Part shown: positions 9,862 through 18,725 of the stretch, in pieces
How the letters are laid out: every line of letters begins with the position of its first letter
Numbering within the stretch: position 1 is the first letter of the stretch
Assembly (NCBI RefSeq): GCF_023701945.1
Contig: NZ_JABAEF010000001.1
Coordinates: forward strand, 372,001-436,000
Direction of reading: 5' to 3'
DNA: 64,000 bases
Source of the DNA: Rhizobium sp. CG5
GTDB lineage: Bacteria; Pseudomonadota; Alphaproteobacteria; Rhizobiales; Rhizobiaceae
Notes under the pieces: model-generated
What the model saw: the letters and a program-made list of their open reading frames with translations, nothing else
Database searches by the model: none
What the model was told of the DNA's origin: nothing
Position numbers and translations under genes: made by a program

Positions 9862-10082
9862 CGCTTGCCTTTGCTGAAGTTTGGACGCAAAGCAAAAATC
9901 GAGAATGGGCACGTTCTGTCCTGCTTCGGCCTGTTTGCGACCCTCGGTCAAAAAATTACCGTATAAGTCCAGAATGGGTTAGTATCGGTCGTCACGGTTC
10001 CGCAGTTCGTTACGGGACGATCGCTTAAAGCCGAGCAACGAACTCGCCGACCGCAGCCAAGGCCCTTTGCGGTTTTACGGGG

Positions 10083-11306
10083 ATGAAGATGGAAGAATTT
10101 CATAAAGTCCGGCGCTTGCCGCCCTATGTCTTCGAACAGGTCAACCGTTTGAAGGCCAGCGCGCGAGCCGGTGGCGCCGACATTATCGATCTTGGCATGG
10201 GCAACCCCGACCTGCCGACCCCGCAGGCCATCGTCGACAAGCTTTGCGAAGTGGTCCAGGATCCGCGCACCCATCGCTATTCGTCGTCCAAGGGCATTCC
10301 CGGTCTGCGCCGCGCCCAGGCCGCCTATTACGCGCGCCGCTTCGGCGTGAAGCTGAACCCCGACACGCAGGTCGTGGCGACGCTCGGCTCCAAGGAAGGC
10401 TTTGCCAACATGGCGCAGGCGATCACCGCGCCCGGCGACGTGATCCTTTGCCCCAATCCGACCTATCCGATCCATGCCTTCGGCTTCCTGATGACCGGCG
10501 GCGTGATCCGCTCGATTTCCGTCGAGCCGGACGAAACCTTCTTTCCGCCGCTGGAGCGGGCGGTGCGCCACTCGATCCCCAAGCCGATTGCGCTCATTCT
10601 CAACTATCCGTCGAACCCGACGGCGCAGGTGGCCTCGCTCGACTTCTACAAGGACGTCATTGCGTTTGCCAAGAAGCACGACATTATCGTGCTCTCGGAT
10701 CTGGCCTATTCGGAAATCTACTTTGATGGCGCGCCGCCACCATCGGTTCTCGAGGTACAAGGCGCCATGGATGTGGCGGTCGAGTTTACCTCGATGTCGA
10801 AGACCTTCTCGATGCCGGGCTGGCGCATGGGCTTTGCCGTCGGCAACGAGCGGCTGATTTCGGCGCTGACGCGGGTCAAATCCTACCTCGACTACGGCGC
10901 TTTCACGCCGATCCAGGTGGCCGCGAGCTTTGCGCTGAACGGCGACGGCAGCGACATCGCCGAAGTGCGCTCGATCTACAAGCGCCGCCGCGACGTGATG
11001 GTCGAGAGTTTTGGCAAGGCCGGTTTCGAGGTGCCACCGCCGGCCGCCACCATGTTTGCCTGGGCGAAAATCCCGGAAAAGTTCCGCCATCTCGGCAGCC
11101 TGGAATTCTCCAAGCTGCTGGTCGAGAAGGCCGATGTGGCTGTCGCGCCGGGCATCGGCTTTGGCGAGATGGGCGACGATTACGTGCGCCTGGCGCTGGT
11201 CGAGAACGAGCATCGCATCCGCCAGGCCGCCCGCAGCATCAAGAAGTTCCTGTCGACGGCCGACGATACGATGCATAACGTGGTGTCGCTCAACGCCCAT
11301 CGTTGA
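10083..11306 (+). CDS. Aspartate/alanine-type aminotransferase next to hom
   Basis: This 407-residue fold-type-I PLP aminotransferase resembles the LL-diaminopimelate/AlaC-like group of alphaproteobacteria. Visible features are IIDLGMGNPDLPTP near residue 35, NYPSNPTAQ near 180, VLSDLAYSEIYFD near 205, and SMSKTFSMPGWRMGF with the cofactor lysine near residue 240. The homoserine dehydrogenase gene follows 61 bases later on the same strand, which suggests a role in aspartate-family or alanine amino-acid metabolism. The exact substrate is not decided by sequence. A second in-frame ATG two codons later (10089) is also possible. Confidence 0.85.
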   Translation: MKMEEFHKVRRLPPYVFEQVNRLKASARAGGADIIDLGMGNPDLPTPQAIVDKLCEVVQDPRTHRYSSSKGIPGLRRAQAAYYARRFGVKLNPDTQVVATLGSKEGFANMAQAITAPGDVILCPNPTYPIHAFGFLMTGGVIRSISVEPDETFFPPLERAVRHSIPKPIALILNYPSNPTAQVASLDFYKDVIAFAKKHDIIVLSDLAYSEIYFDGAPPPSVLEVQGAMDVAVEFTSMSKTFSMPGWRMGFAVGNERLISALTRVKSYLDYGAFTPIQVAASFALNGDGSDIAEVRSIYKRRRDVMVESFGKAGFEVPPPAATMFAWAKIPEKFRHLGSLEFSKLLVEKADVAVAPGIGFGEMGDDYVRLALVENEHRIRQAARSIKKFLSTADDTMHNVVSLNAHR

Positions 11307-11367
11307 TTTTTCGGGCGGCCCGTTCGCGGCCGCCTTCACTCTTCCATCTGATATTCGGGAATGACAC

Positions 11368-12690
11368 ATGGCTGATGCCCTTCGAATTGGCATTGCGGGT
11401 CTGGGGACTGTTGGTGCCTCACTGGTTCGTATTCTGCAAACGCGCGGTGAAGCGCTGGCTGTCGCCTGCGGCCGGCCGATCCGGGTCGTTGCCGTTTCGG
11501 CGCGCAATCGCGACAAGGACCGCGGCATCGACCTTGCCGGCGTCACCTGGTTCGACGAGCCGAGCGAACTGGCGACATCCGCCGATATCGACGTTTTCGT
11601 GGAACTGGTCGGCGGTGCGGAAGGGGCAGCCGACGCCTCGGTTCGCGCCGCACTGAGCCGTGGTCTGCATGTCGTGACCGCCAACAAGGCGCTGCTGGCA
11701 AAACACGGCGTCGAACTGGCGCGCATGGCGGAAGAAAAAGGGCTGCTGCTCAACTATGAAGCCGCGGTCGCCGGCGGTATTCCTGTCATCAAGACGCTTC
11801 GCGAATCCCTGACGGGCAATGGTTTTTCGCGCGTCTACGGCATCATGAACGGCACCTGCAACTACATCCTGACGCGGATGGAGAAGGAAGGCTTGAGCTT
11901 CGTGGCCTGCCTGAAAGAGGCGCAGCGCCTCGGCTATGCCGAAGCGGACCCGACCTTCGATATCGAGGGCAATGACACCGCCCATAAGCTCGCCATCCTG
12001 ACGACGCTGGCGTTCGGCAGCGAGATTGCCGCCGACCAGATCTATCTGGAAGGCATCCGCAATATCTCGATCGACGATATTCATGCCGCCGCCGATCTTG
12101 GCTACCGGATCAAGCTGCTCGGCGTCGCCCAGCGCACCGAGACCGGCATCGAACAGCGCGTGCATCCGACCATGGTGCCGCTTGATTCGGTGATTGCCCA
12201 GGTTGACGGCGTGACCAATGCCGTGGCGCTGGAATCCGATATCCTCGGCGAATTGCTGATGGTCGGCCCCGGCGCCGGCGGCAATGCCACGGCGTCGGCG
12301 GTGCTCGGCGACATTACCGATATCGCCAAGAGCCGGCCGGGCGCCCAGCAGGTGCCGGTGCTCGGTCGTCCGGCCCATCTGCTCGAGCCTTATCGCCAGG
12401 CCGAGATGCAGAGCCATGAGGGCGGTTACTTCATCCGCCTGACGGTGCAGGACCGCACGGGCGTCTTTGCCAGCATCGCCACCTCCATGGCCGAGAATGG
12501 CATTTCGCTGGAATCGATCGTGCAGCATTCCAAGCAGCCGGTCGGCAAGGACGCGCCGCAGACCATCATTCTCGTCACCCACGCGACGATGGAATCCTCG
12601 GTACGCAAGGCCGTGGCAGCCATCAAGGGCGAGGGCTATCTGGTCGGCGAGCCGCAGGTCATCCGCATCGAACGGCCGAAGACCGCGTGA
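11368..12690 (+). CDS. hom: Homoserine dehydrogenase with ACT domain
   Basis: This 440-residue enzyme reduces aspartate semialdehyde to homoserine on the way to threonine and methionine. The N-terminal Rossmann motif is GIAGLGTVGASLV; VVTANKALLAKHG and the catalytic region GIMNGTCNYILTRM followed by FDIEGNDTAHKLAIL are diagnostic. The last 80 residues form an ACT domain (FIRLTVQDRTGVFASIA), the usual site of threonine feedback in monofunctional enzymes. It follows the aminotransferase gene and is probably co-transcribed. A strong hairpin lies 57 bases after the stop. Confidence 0.95.
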   Translation: MADALRIGIAGLGTVGASLVRILQTRGEALAVACGRPIRVVAVSARNRDKDRGIDLAGVTWFDEPSELATSADIDVFVELVGGAEGAADASVRAALSRGLHVVTANKALLAKHGVELARMAEEKGLLLNYEAAVAGGIPVIKTLRESLTGNGFSRVYGIMNGTCNYILTRMEKEGLSFVACLKEAQRLGYAEADPTFDIEGNDTAHKLAILTTLAFGSEIAADQIYLEGIRNISIDDIHAAADLGYRIKLLGVAQRTETGIEQRVHPTMVPLDSVIAQVDGVTNAVALESDILGELLMVGPGAGGNATASAVLGDITDIAKSRPGAQQVPVLGRPAHLLEPYRQAEMQSHEGGYFIRLTVQDRTGVFASIATSMAENGISLESIVQHSKQPVGKDAPQTIILVTHATMESSVRKAVAAIKGEGYLVGEPQVIRIERPKTA

Positions 12691-12747
12691 CCAGCAAGCG
12701 GCAATAGGACCGGCATGGTCCCGTTCGTGACAAAGTCTCTGGCCCCT

Positions 12748-12774
12748 TGATCGAGCGCGGCAAGCGCTCGATCA
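12748..12774 (+). terminator. Hairpin downstream of hom
   Basis: An 11-bp perfect stem (TGATCGAGCGC paired with GCGCTCGATCA) with a GGCAA loop lies after hom. No T-run follows, so it may be a transcript 3'-end stabiliser or a factor-assisted terminator rather than a classical intrinsic terminator. Confidence 0.45.
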
Positions 12775-12926
12775 CAGTATTCGGCAATATCATGCTCTGC
12801 CCCGCAAGACTCTAAACGCTCGCGTTTCAGGAAAACTGTGTCAAAAAAGGTCAGTCGCCTCTCGCGTACCTGACGAATCTGAGATATACGAAAGGTTCAT
12901 TCAAGGTCCTGGGGAGGAGCCTTTTC

Positions 12927-13142
12927 ATGTTTCATCAAAGCAAGCCTGCGCCGGGTGGCGCGTCCTATCCGCTGTTGGGCGACCGATTCGTCGGGCCTTG
13001 GTCTTCCATCGAGCCCATTCCATCTGCCACCCGATCGTCCGAGGATGACGATTTCGAAGGGACCAGGAACTGGTCCGTGATCCTGGTGTTCGCCTCGGTG
13101 CTGGTTCCCGCCTTCGCTGTCCTTGCCGCCATCATTCTCTAG
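12927..13142 (+). CDS. Small single-span membrane protein, function unknown
   Basis: This 71-residue frame starts at an ATG with GGGGAGGAG about ten bases upstream, one of the best ribosome sites in the region. The first 50 residues are polar and end in an acidic patch (SSEDDDFEGTRN); the last 22 residues (WSVILVFASVLVPAFAVL...) are a clear membrane segment that ends the protein. This predicts a tail-anchored small protein. It lies alone in the gap between hom and recJ, and I do not recognise a family. An antisense frame over it has no comparable support. Confidence 0.5.
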   Translation: MFHQSKPAPGGASYPLLGDRFVGPWSSIEPIPSATRSSEDDDFEGTRNWSVILVFASVLVPAFAVLAAIIL

Positions 13143-13266
13143 ATCCTGTCGGTTGAGTGCCGCGGCCCGCCGGTGAGGGCGTGCTGATGATGTCCGTTGC
13201 TTTGCGGGCTGGTCATTTTTCTGCCAGCCTGTAGAAGACGTCGACAGACAGCATTGGCGAGTGGAC

Positions 13267-15069
13267 ATGGCAGAACCTGTTGATCCCGTACCCCGCGCAT
13301 TTCTCGGCGTCGAGCGTTCCGCGACCGGCCAGCGCTGGGTATCGCGTCCCGATCAGGCGGCGCAGAACCGTGCACTGGCCATGGCGCAGCAGCACGGCCT
13401 GCCCGAACTGGTGGCGCGGGTGCTGGCGGGGCGGGGTGTCGGCGTTGACGAGGCGCCCGCATTTCTCGATCCGACGATCCGCAGCCTGATGCCGGATCCG
13501 TCGTCTCTTACCGATTGCGACAAGGCCGCCGCACGGCTCGAGCGCGCCATCCGGAATGGCGAGCGGGTGGCGATCTTCGGCGACTACGATGTCGACGGGG
13601 CGGCGTCTTCGGCGCTGCTCTACCGGTTTCTCGTCCATTTCGGGGTGACTGCGGAAATCTACATTCCCGACCGGATTTTCGAAGGCTATGGACCCAATGC
13701 GGCCGCGATCGGCCAGTTGATCGATCGTGGTGCCGGGCTGATCGTCACCGTCGATTGCGGCTCGACGAGCCATGAGGCGCTGGCGGAAGCGGCAACGCAA
13801 AAAATCGATGTCGTGGTGATCGACCATCACCAGATGGGCCACGAAATGCCGGTCTGTCATGCGCTTGTCAATCCGAACCGGGAGGACGATCTGTCGGGGC
13901 AGGGGCATCTGTGTGCCGCCGGCGTGGTCTTCATGGTGCTGGTCGCAACGCTCAGGCTGCTGCGCGAAAAGGGTCATCCGCAGGCCCGCTCGCTCGATCT
14001 TCTGGCCTGGCTCGATCTGGTTGCGCTGGCGACGATCTGCGACGTGGTGCCGCTGAAAGGGCTTAACCGCGCCTATGTGGTCAAGGGGCTGGTGGCCGCC
14101 CGCCACATGAACAATGCCGGCCTTGCCGCATTGTTGAAAGTGGCGGGTATCGGCGGACCGGTGACGCCCTATCATTTCGGGTTCCTGGTCGGGCCGCGTA
14201 TCAATGCCGGCGGGCGGATCGGCGATGCGGCGCTGGGCAGCCGTTTGCTGACGCTGGATGACGGCAGCGAGGCCGAGACGATTGCCGTGCAGCTGGACGA
14301 TCTCAATCGCCAGCGGCAGGCCCTGGAAGTGGTGATGCTGGCCGAAGCGGAGGCCGAGGCGCTGGCCGAATATGGCAATGCCGAGACGGCATCGGTCATC
14401 GTCACGGCACGGGAAAACTGGCATCCGGGCATTGTCGGGCTGCTGGCCGCGAGATTGAAGGAGAAATTCCAGCGCCCGGCCTTTGCCATCGCCTTTGATC
14501 TAAACGGCAAGGGCAGCGGCTCCGGCCGATCGATCGCCGGATTCGATATCGGCCGCATGGTGCGGGCCGCCGTCGATGCCGGCCTGCTGGTCAAGGGCGG
14601 CGGCCACGCCATGGCGGCGGGCCTGACCGTGGAGCGGGCCAAACTCGGTCTGCTCAGGGCGTTTTTCGACGAGGCGTCACAGACCGCCGTCATGGCGCTG
14701 GCCGCCAATCGGTCCTTGAAGATCGACGGTGCCCTGAGTGCCTCTGGCGCAACGCTCGCGCTTGTCGACCAGATCGAGACGGCCGGCCCGTTCGGCTCGG
14801 GCCATCCGCAGCCGATCTTTGCGGTTCCGGCGCACCGCATCCGCGATGCGCGGCCGATCGGCACCAATCATGTCAAGGTGACCCTGGAGGCACCGGATGG
14901 CACGCGGCTGGAAGGGATTTCTTTCCGTGCCGCCGATACGCCGCTCGGCGATCTGCTGCTGAATGGCCGCGGCAGCCAGGTGCATGTCGCCGGTTCTTTG
15001 AGCGCCGATCACTGGCAGGGCACCCGGCGCATCCAGATCCGTATCATCGACGCGGCACCGGCGCTTTAG
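13267..15069 (+). CDS. recJ: Single-stranded-DNA-specific exonuclease RecJ
   Basis: This 600-residue enzyme degrades single-stranded DNA 5' to 3' in recombination and mismatch repair. The DHH-family motifs are present: FGDYDVDGAASSALLYRF near residue 105, VTVDCG near 160, VIDHHQMGHE near 185, and LVATICDVVPL-type sequence near 260. The DHHA1 motif GGGHAMAAG is near residue 445, and the C-terminal OB-like part carries GPFGSGHPQPIF. The ATG at 13267 gives the expected N-terminus; a GTG two codons upstream is an alternative. The length fits the family. Confidence 0.94.
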   Translation: MAEPVDPVPRAFLGVERSATGQRWVSRPDQAAQNRALAMAQQHGLPELVARVLAGRGVGVDEAPAFLDPTIRSLMPDPSSLTDCDKAAARLERAIRNGERVAIFGDYDVDGAASSALLYRFLVHFGVTAEIYIPDRIFEGYGPNAAAIGQLIDRGAGLIVTVDCGSTSHEALAEAATQKIDVVVIDHHQMGHEMPVCHALVNPNREDDLSGQGHLCAAGVVFMVLVATLRLLREKGHPQARSLDLLAWLDLVALATICDVVPLKGLNRAYVVKGLVAARHMNNAGLAALLKVAGIGGPVTPYHFGFLVGPRINAGGRIGDAALGSRLLTLDDGSEAETIAVQLDDLNRQRQALEVVMLAEAEAEALAEYGNAETASVIVTARENWHPGIVGLLAARLKEKFQRPAFAIAFDLNGKGSGSGRSIAGFDIGRMVRAAVDAGLLVKGGGHAMAAGLTVERAKLGLLRAFFDEASQTAVMALAANRSLKIDGALSASGATLALVDQIETAGPFGSGHPQPIFAVPAHRIRDARPIGTNHVKVTLEAPDGTRLEGISFRAADTPLGDLLLNGRGSQVHVAGSLSADHWQGTRRIQIRIIDAAPAL

Positions 15070-15288
15070 CGAGTCTTGCCTGTCGCAATGCGTTGTATTC
15101 TGGTGGCTTGCCATGCCGGCGGCTGCAGATTAGCGTGCCTGCTCTTGGCCAATACTACGGGAGACGTTTCTGCTCTAGCCCGAACCGGGTTTGTCTTTCG
15201 GCTGCGCGGACACGGAAAGGCCCTGCAGCCGCAATTCCCGCAGCATCCGACGGAGCCGGATTGTTCAGTAGAGCCCGAATGTTCAGGA

Positions 15289-15401
15289 GGAGAAGGAGTG
15301 GCACGCCCTAGGGGAGTCGAACCCCTCTTCCCAGAATGAAAATCTGGTGTCCTAACCGATAGACGAAGGGCGCGTGCGCTCCGTGGCGCCCTTATAGTCA
15401 G
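15289..15401. repeat. 113-base direct repeat carrying tRNA-Glu, copy 1
   Basis: This segment and 15580-15692 appear identical over 113 bases by eye. Each contains the whole tRNA gene, its short leader and a TATAAG-type -10 element (reverse strand, near 15391-15397). The repeat spacing is 291 bases. This indicates a recent or gene-converted tandem duplication. Confidence 0.8.
15299..15373 (-). tRNA. tRNA-Glu (anticodon TTC), copy 1
   Basis: The reverse strand folds as a 75-base cloverleaf with encoded CCA. The acceptor stem GCGCCCT pairs with AGGGCGT, the anticodon stem CCAGA/TCTGG encloses the loop TTTTCAT with anticodon TTC, and the T arm is AGGGG-TTCGACT-CCCCT. A CTATAAG -10-like element lies 18-24 bases upstream. 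Confidence 0.95.
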
Positions 15402-15579
15402 GGGCTCTGAAAGCCGCAAGCGGAATCTTGCTGTTTTTCCACTGGGATTTTGAAAAACTTTGCAGCGTGAGTGAGCCCGAAATGCAGGGCACGGGACCGT
15501 CCCGAAACAGGCAGAAAATCCCTGCAATCAGCTTTGTCGAAGCCGGTTTCACAGCGCAATCTGCTATGCACAAAATGGG

Positions 15580-15692
15580 GGAGAAGGAGTGGCACGCCCT
15601 AGGGGAGTCGAACCCCTCTTCCCAGAATGAAAATCTGGTGTCCTAACCGATAGACGAAGGGCGCGTGCGCTCCGTGGCGCCCTTATAGTCAG
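15580..15692. repeat. 113-base direct repeat carrying tRNA-Glu, copy 2
   Basis: This is the second copy of the repeat at 15289-15401. The sequences diverge immediately outside the repeat on both sides, and 178 unrelated bases separate the copies. The copy includes its own promoter-like CTATAAG, so both tRNA genes could be expressed independently. Confidence 0.8.
15590..15664 (-). tRNA. tRNA-Glu (anticodon TTC), copy 2
   Basis: This gene is identical in all 75 bases to the copy at 15299-15373, with the same cloverleaf, anticodon TTC and encoded CCA. It is upstream of copy 1 in transcription direction. Confidence 0.95.
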
Positions 15693-15875
15693 ACCGTTCC
15701 GATCCGGCAAGCGTCAATTTCGGTTTTTTATCAAAAAAATGACAGCTGTGAACAAGCGCTGGATCGGCACAATTTTCCAAGGCGAATCAGGCTGTTGGGC
15801 GCGGATCACGGTTCAGCCGGCGACCGCACTCTCTGGCGACCCATGATGCAGAATGTGCTGGCTTTGCGGCTTCGG

Positions 15876-16625
15876 CTAGCGGCTGGCGGCCGTCTCGGAT
15901 GCGGCGTTGCGTCGGTGCAGGCGGCGCAGCACGGAGCCTTTCTTTTTCTTGACGCCCGGCGCCAGGACGGGCTCGGCCGGCACCGGCTCGGTCGCCGCCG
16001 TCGGCTGTTCTGCCTTTGCGTCGACGGCTGCGCTTAGGGCAGGCGGTTCAGGCTCCACCGGTCTCCTGTGAACTGGCTTGTCGGCCGGTTCTTCCTGAAT
16101 GGCCGCGCCGGGCGGCAGACTGAAGACGCTGGCAAAGGCGGGATTGATGCCGCCGCGCACCGGCATGTCCTGGGGCACCAGGCTGGCGACCGCGGCTTCG
16201 GCGACCGGCGGCTGCCCCTCAAGCTCGGCGGCCGGATCGGCACCGTATTGCGGGGGATTGGTCGAAAAAATGCTGGAATTGCCGGCATGGATCCCGGTCG
16301 GCTGGACGATTAGCGCTGCCATGTCATTTTGCGGTGACGCGTCCGGGGCTGCTGCGGCGTCGGTGTTGCCGGACCATTCGGGGGTCGGCTCATAGGCAGA
16401 TGCGACCATGGGGTCGACATATCCGGTCTTGGCACCCTGGGCACCCTTGGCCTTGGTCTGGTTCTCGGCCGGATCGACGGGGACAATCGGCAGGTCGGCG
16501 TCGCCGATGGCGGCGCTTTCCTTCGATGTGGTGGCACAGCCGCCAAGAAGGAGCGCCGACAGGGCGACGCAGGCGGCAAGGCTGATCTCTCTGACCGCTT
16601 TCCGATGTCCCATGGCTGACCGCAT
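15876..16625 (-). CDS. Lipoprotein of unknown function with basic C-terminus
   Basis: This 249-residue protein has a lipoprotein signal (hydrophobic AACVALSALLLGGC; lipid-modified Cys near residue 30). The mature chain is Ala/Pro-rich and looks largely disordered. It contains one better-defined block (MPVRGGINPAFASVFSLPPG near residue 155) and ends in a strongly basic tail (KKKKGSVLRRLHRRN). GGAAAG lies eight bases before the ATG at 16625; an ATG at 16613 is an alternative. The basic tail could contact peptidoglycan, LPS or nucleic acid. I do not recognise the family. Confidence 0.65.
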   Translation of the reverse strand: MRSAMGHRKAVREISLAACVALSALLLGGCATTSKESAAIGDADLPIVPVDPAENQTKAKGAQGAKTGYVDPMVASAYEPTPEWSGNTDAAAAPDASPQNDMAALIVQPTGIHAGNSSIFSTNPPQYGADPAAELEGQPPVAEAAVASLVPQDMPVRGGINPAFASVFSLPPGAAIQEEPADKPVHRRPVEPEPPALSAAVDAKAEQPTAATEPVPAEPVLAPGVKKKKGSVLRRLHRRNAASETAASR

Positions 16626-16714
16626 CGCGCAAACTTTCCAAGGTCCGGGTCCCTAGCTGCGAGAACCCTTTCACAAGGGCACTCGCCACCGCCGCAGGCC
16701 GGACGTCCATTCCA

Positions 16715-16738
16715 ACGCCCAGAGCGTTTTCTGGGCGT
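16715..16738 (-). terminator. Hairpin downstream of gloA
   Basis: A 9-bp perfect stem (ACGCCCAGA with TCTGGGCGT) with a six-base loop lies 38 bases after the gloA stop on the reverse strand. No long T-run follows, so the terminator call is tentative. Confidence 0.4.
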
Positions 16739-16775
16739 CAGAATGACGGAACAATCTTGCGCGAGGCCGGATCGC

Positions 16776-17216
16776 CTACCAGGCGCCGGTATTGGCCATG
16801 GACGTCCAGGGTTCTGCCGGAGCCAGGCTCTCGCCCTTCTGGAGAATTTCGATCGAGATACCGTCCGGCGAGCGCACGAAGGCCATGTGGCCGTCGCGGG
16901 GCGGGCGGTTGATGGTGACGCCGTTTTCCATCAGTTTCGCGCAGGTGGCATAGATATCGTCGACCTCATAAGCCAAATGCCCGAAATTGCGACCGCCGGT
17001 ATAGTCTTCCGGATCCCAGTTGTAGGTCAGTTCGAGGCAGGGCGCCTTGTCCGTGTGGGCGGCCTCCATGTCTTCTGCTGCGGCCAGGAAGATCAGCGTG
17101 AAGCGTCCCTTGTCGTTTTCGATGCGACGAACCTCGGCCAGGCCGAAAAGTTCGCAATAAAATCGCAGCGACGCATCCAGATCTTTCACCCTGACCATCG
17201 TGTGCAGATATCGCAT
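16776..17216 (-). CDS. gloA: Lactoylglutathione lyase (glyoxalase I)
   Basis: This 146-residue vicinal-oxygen-chelate enzyme converts the methylglyoxal-glutathione hemithioacetal to S-lactoylglutathione. The four metal ligands of the bacterial enzyme are in place: His5, Glu62, His80 and Glu123. The start at 17216 has CAGGAG seven bases upstream. Length is about ten residues more than E. coli GloA at the C-terminus. It is divergent from the cold-shock gene at 17406 across a 189-base gap. Confidence 0.93.
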   Translation of the reverse strand: MRYLHTMVRVKDLDASLRFYCELFGLAEVRRIENDKGRFTLIFLAAAEDMEAAHTDKAPCLELTYNWDPEDYTGGRNFGHLAYEVDDIYATCAKLMENGVTINRPPRDGHMAFVRSPDGISIEILQKGESLAPAEPWTSMANTGAW

Positions 17217-17405
17217 AGTTCATCTCCTGTTTGTTTGTTTCGATATGGGTCAGGCTTCAGCCTGGAGCAAGGCAAGAGCTTCAGAAAAGCATCTGGGTAT
17301 ATTTTAAACTAGGGCTTGCGCGGAACCGTTGCCGGAATGTTAATCTGTTCATCAAGAATCAGTTAACTGTCACAATGTGTCGCGTAATCGAGGGGCGGGT
17401 AGAAG

Positions 17406-17984
17406 ATGGCGGACAGGATTTCATCGAAGGAAATTCTTGATTTCGACGAGTTGGCCAACGAACCGGTCGATCTCATCGAAATCACCGGCGTTGTCAAATG
17501 GTTCGACGTGGCCAAGGGCTTCGGTTTCATCGTTCCCGACAACGGCATGCAGGACGTTCTGTTGCATGTGACCTGCCTGCGGCGCGACGGTTTTCAGACC
17601 ATTCTCGAGGGCACGCGCATCGTTGCCCTGGTGCAGCGGCGCGAACGCGGCTACCAGGCGTTCCGCATTCTGTCGATGGACCAGTCGACGGCCGTTCATC
17701 CCTCGCAGATGCCGCCCGTTCGCACCCATGTGCAGGTGACGCCGTCGAGCGGCCTTGAGCGCGTCCTGGTCAAATGGTTCAATCGCACCAAGGGCTTTGG
17801 CTTCCTGACGCGCGGCGAGGGCACCGAAGATATCTTTATCCATATGGAAACGCTGCGGCGTTTCGGCCTCACAGAGCTTCGCCCCGGCCAGACCGTGCTG
17901 GTGCGGTTCGGCAATGGCGACAAGGGCCTGATGGCGGCTGAGATCCATCCGGACAATCCCGGTCCTGCAAGTCTGGCGCACTGA
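17406..17984 (+). CDS. Two-domain cold-shock protein
   Basis: This 192-residue protein carries two cold-shock (OB-fold) domains. The first, about residues 25-90, has VVKWFDVAKGFGFI (RNP1) and DVLLHV (RNP2). The second, about residues 118-180, has VLVKWFNRTKGFGFL and DIFIHME. A Gln/Pro-rich linker joins them. Such double-CSD proteins are known from alphaproteobacteria and bind single-stranded RNA or DNA. The stop lies one base before the start of the DUF192 gene, so the two are almost certainly co-transcribed. Confidence 0.9.
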   Translation: MADRISSKEILDFDELANEPVDLIEITGVVKWFDVAKGFGFIVPDNGMQDVLLHVTCLRRDGFQTILEGTRIVALVQRRERGYQAFRILSMDQSTAVHPSQMPPVRTHVQVTPSSGLERVLVKWFNRTKGFGFLTRGEGTEDIFIHMETLRRFGLTELRPGQTVLVRFGNGDKGLMAAEIHPDNPGPASLAH

Positions 17985-17985
17985 G

Positions 17986-18459
17986 ATGAGGGCGCTAGAG
18001 ACCTGGTTGAAGAGCGCCGTCATGGCGCTTTTTTTGCTTCTGCCGAGCTTTGCCCTGGCGCAGGCACTGCAATTTGACACTGGCCAACTGACGATCCTGA
18101 CGGCGTCCGGTTCGCGCCACGCGTTCACGGTCGAACGCGCCATCACGCCGGCCGAGCGCGAAGTCGGCCTGATGCACCGCACCGAGCTTGGCGCCGACCG
18201 CGGCATGCTGTTCGACTTCGGCACGCCCCGCACCGTGATGATGTGGATGAAGAACACGCCGCTGCCGCTCGACATGCTGTTCATCGACGACACGGGCCTG
18301 GTGATCCGCGTCGAATCGCGCACCACACCGTTTTCGGAAAACATCATTGCCTCCGGCGGCGTCGTCCGGTTCGTGCTGGAAATCAACGGTGGCCGGGCCG
18401 AAGCGCTGGGGATTGCAGCGGGAGACCAGGTCGTCGAAGGGCTTGGCGACGCTCGATGA
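17986..18459 (+). CDS. DUF192 family secreted protein
   Basis: This 157-residue protein has a signal peptide (hydrophobic AVMALFLLLPSFALAQA, cleavage near residue 25) followed by a single DUF192 domain. Domain features are FTVERAITPAEREVGLMHR, GMLFDFG, MMWMKNTPLPLDMLF and GLVIRVESRT. The family is widespread and of unknown biochemical role; the mature part is presumably periplasmic. It starts immediately after the cold-shock gene, an arrangement that implies translational coupling. Confidence 0.88.
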   Translation: MRALETWLKSAVMALFLLLPSFALAQALQFDTGQLTILTASGSRHAFTVERAITPAEREVGLMHRTELGADRGMLFDFGTPRTVMMWMKNTPLPLDMLFIDDTGLVIRVESRTTPFSENIIASGGVVRFVLEINGGRAEALGIAAGDQVVEGLGDAR

Positions 18460-18555
18460 GCGCTTTCAGGCTTAATGTGCATGGGTTCGAGAAAAGCGGA
18501 TTTTGCTGTTGCGGCCAAGGGATGAACCGTGTATCTCCGCTCATGATTGCCGTAG

Positions 18556-18632
<77 letters not shown>

Positions 18633-18725
18633 TTCGGCAAGGCGGTTTTTCCGCCTGCAGAAAAATGACTGCGATCATGAGGGATTAAGAGAGGCGGCTC
18701 TCTGATCCTGTCGATAGGGAGCTTT

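Noticed and set aside
9862-10082. SAM-type riboswitch upstream of the aminotransferase-hom pair
   Set aside because: The location invited a search for a SAM-II or similar motif, but no recognisable conserved core or pseudoknot pattern was seen.
15076-15646. Short + strand frames over the two tRNA-Glu genes
   Set aside because: They end with tRNA-derived peptides such as GVEPLFPE and GESNPSSQNENLV and have no independent support.
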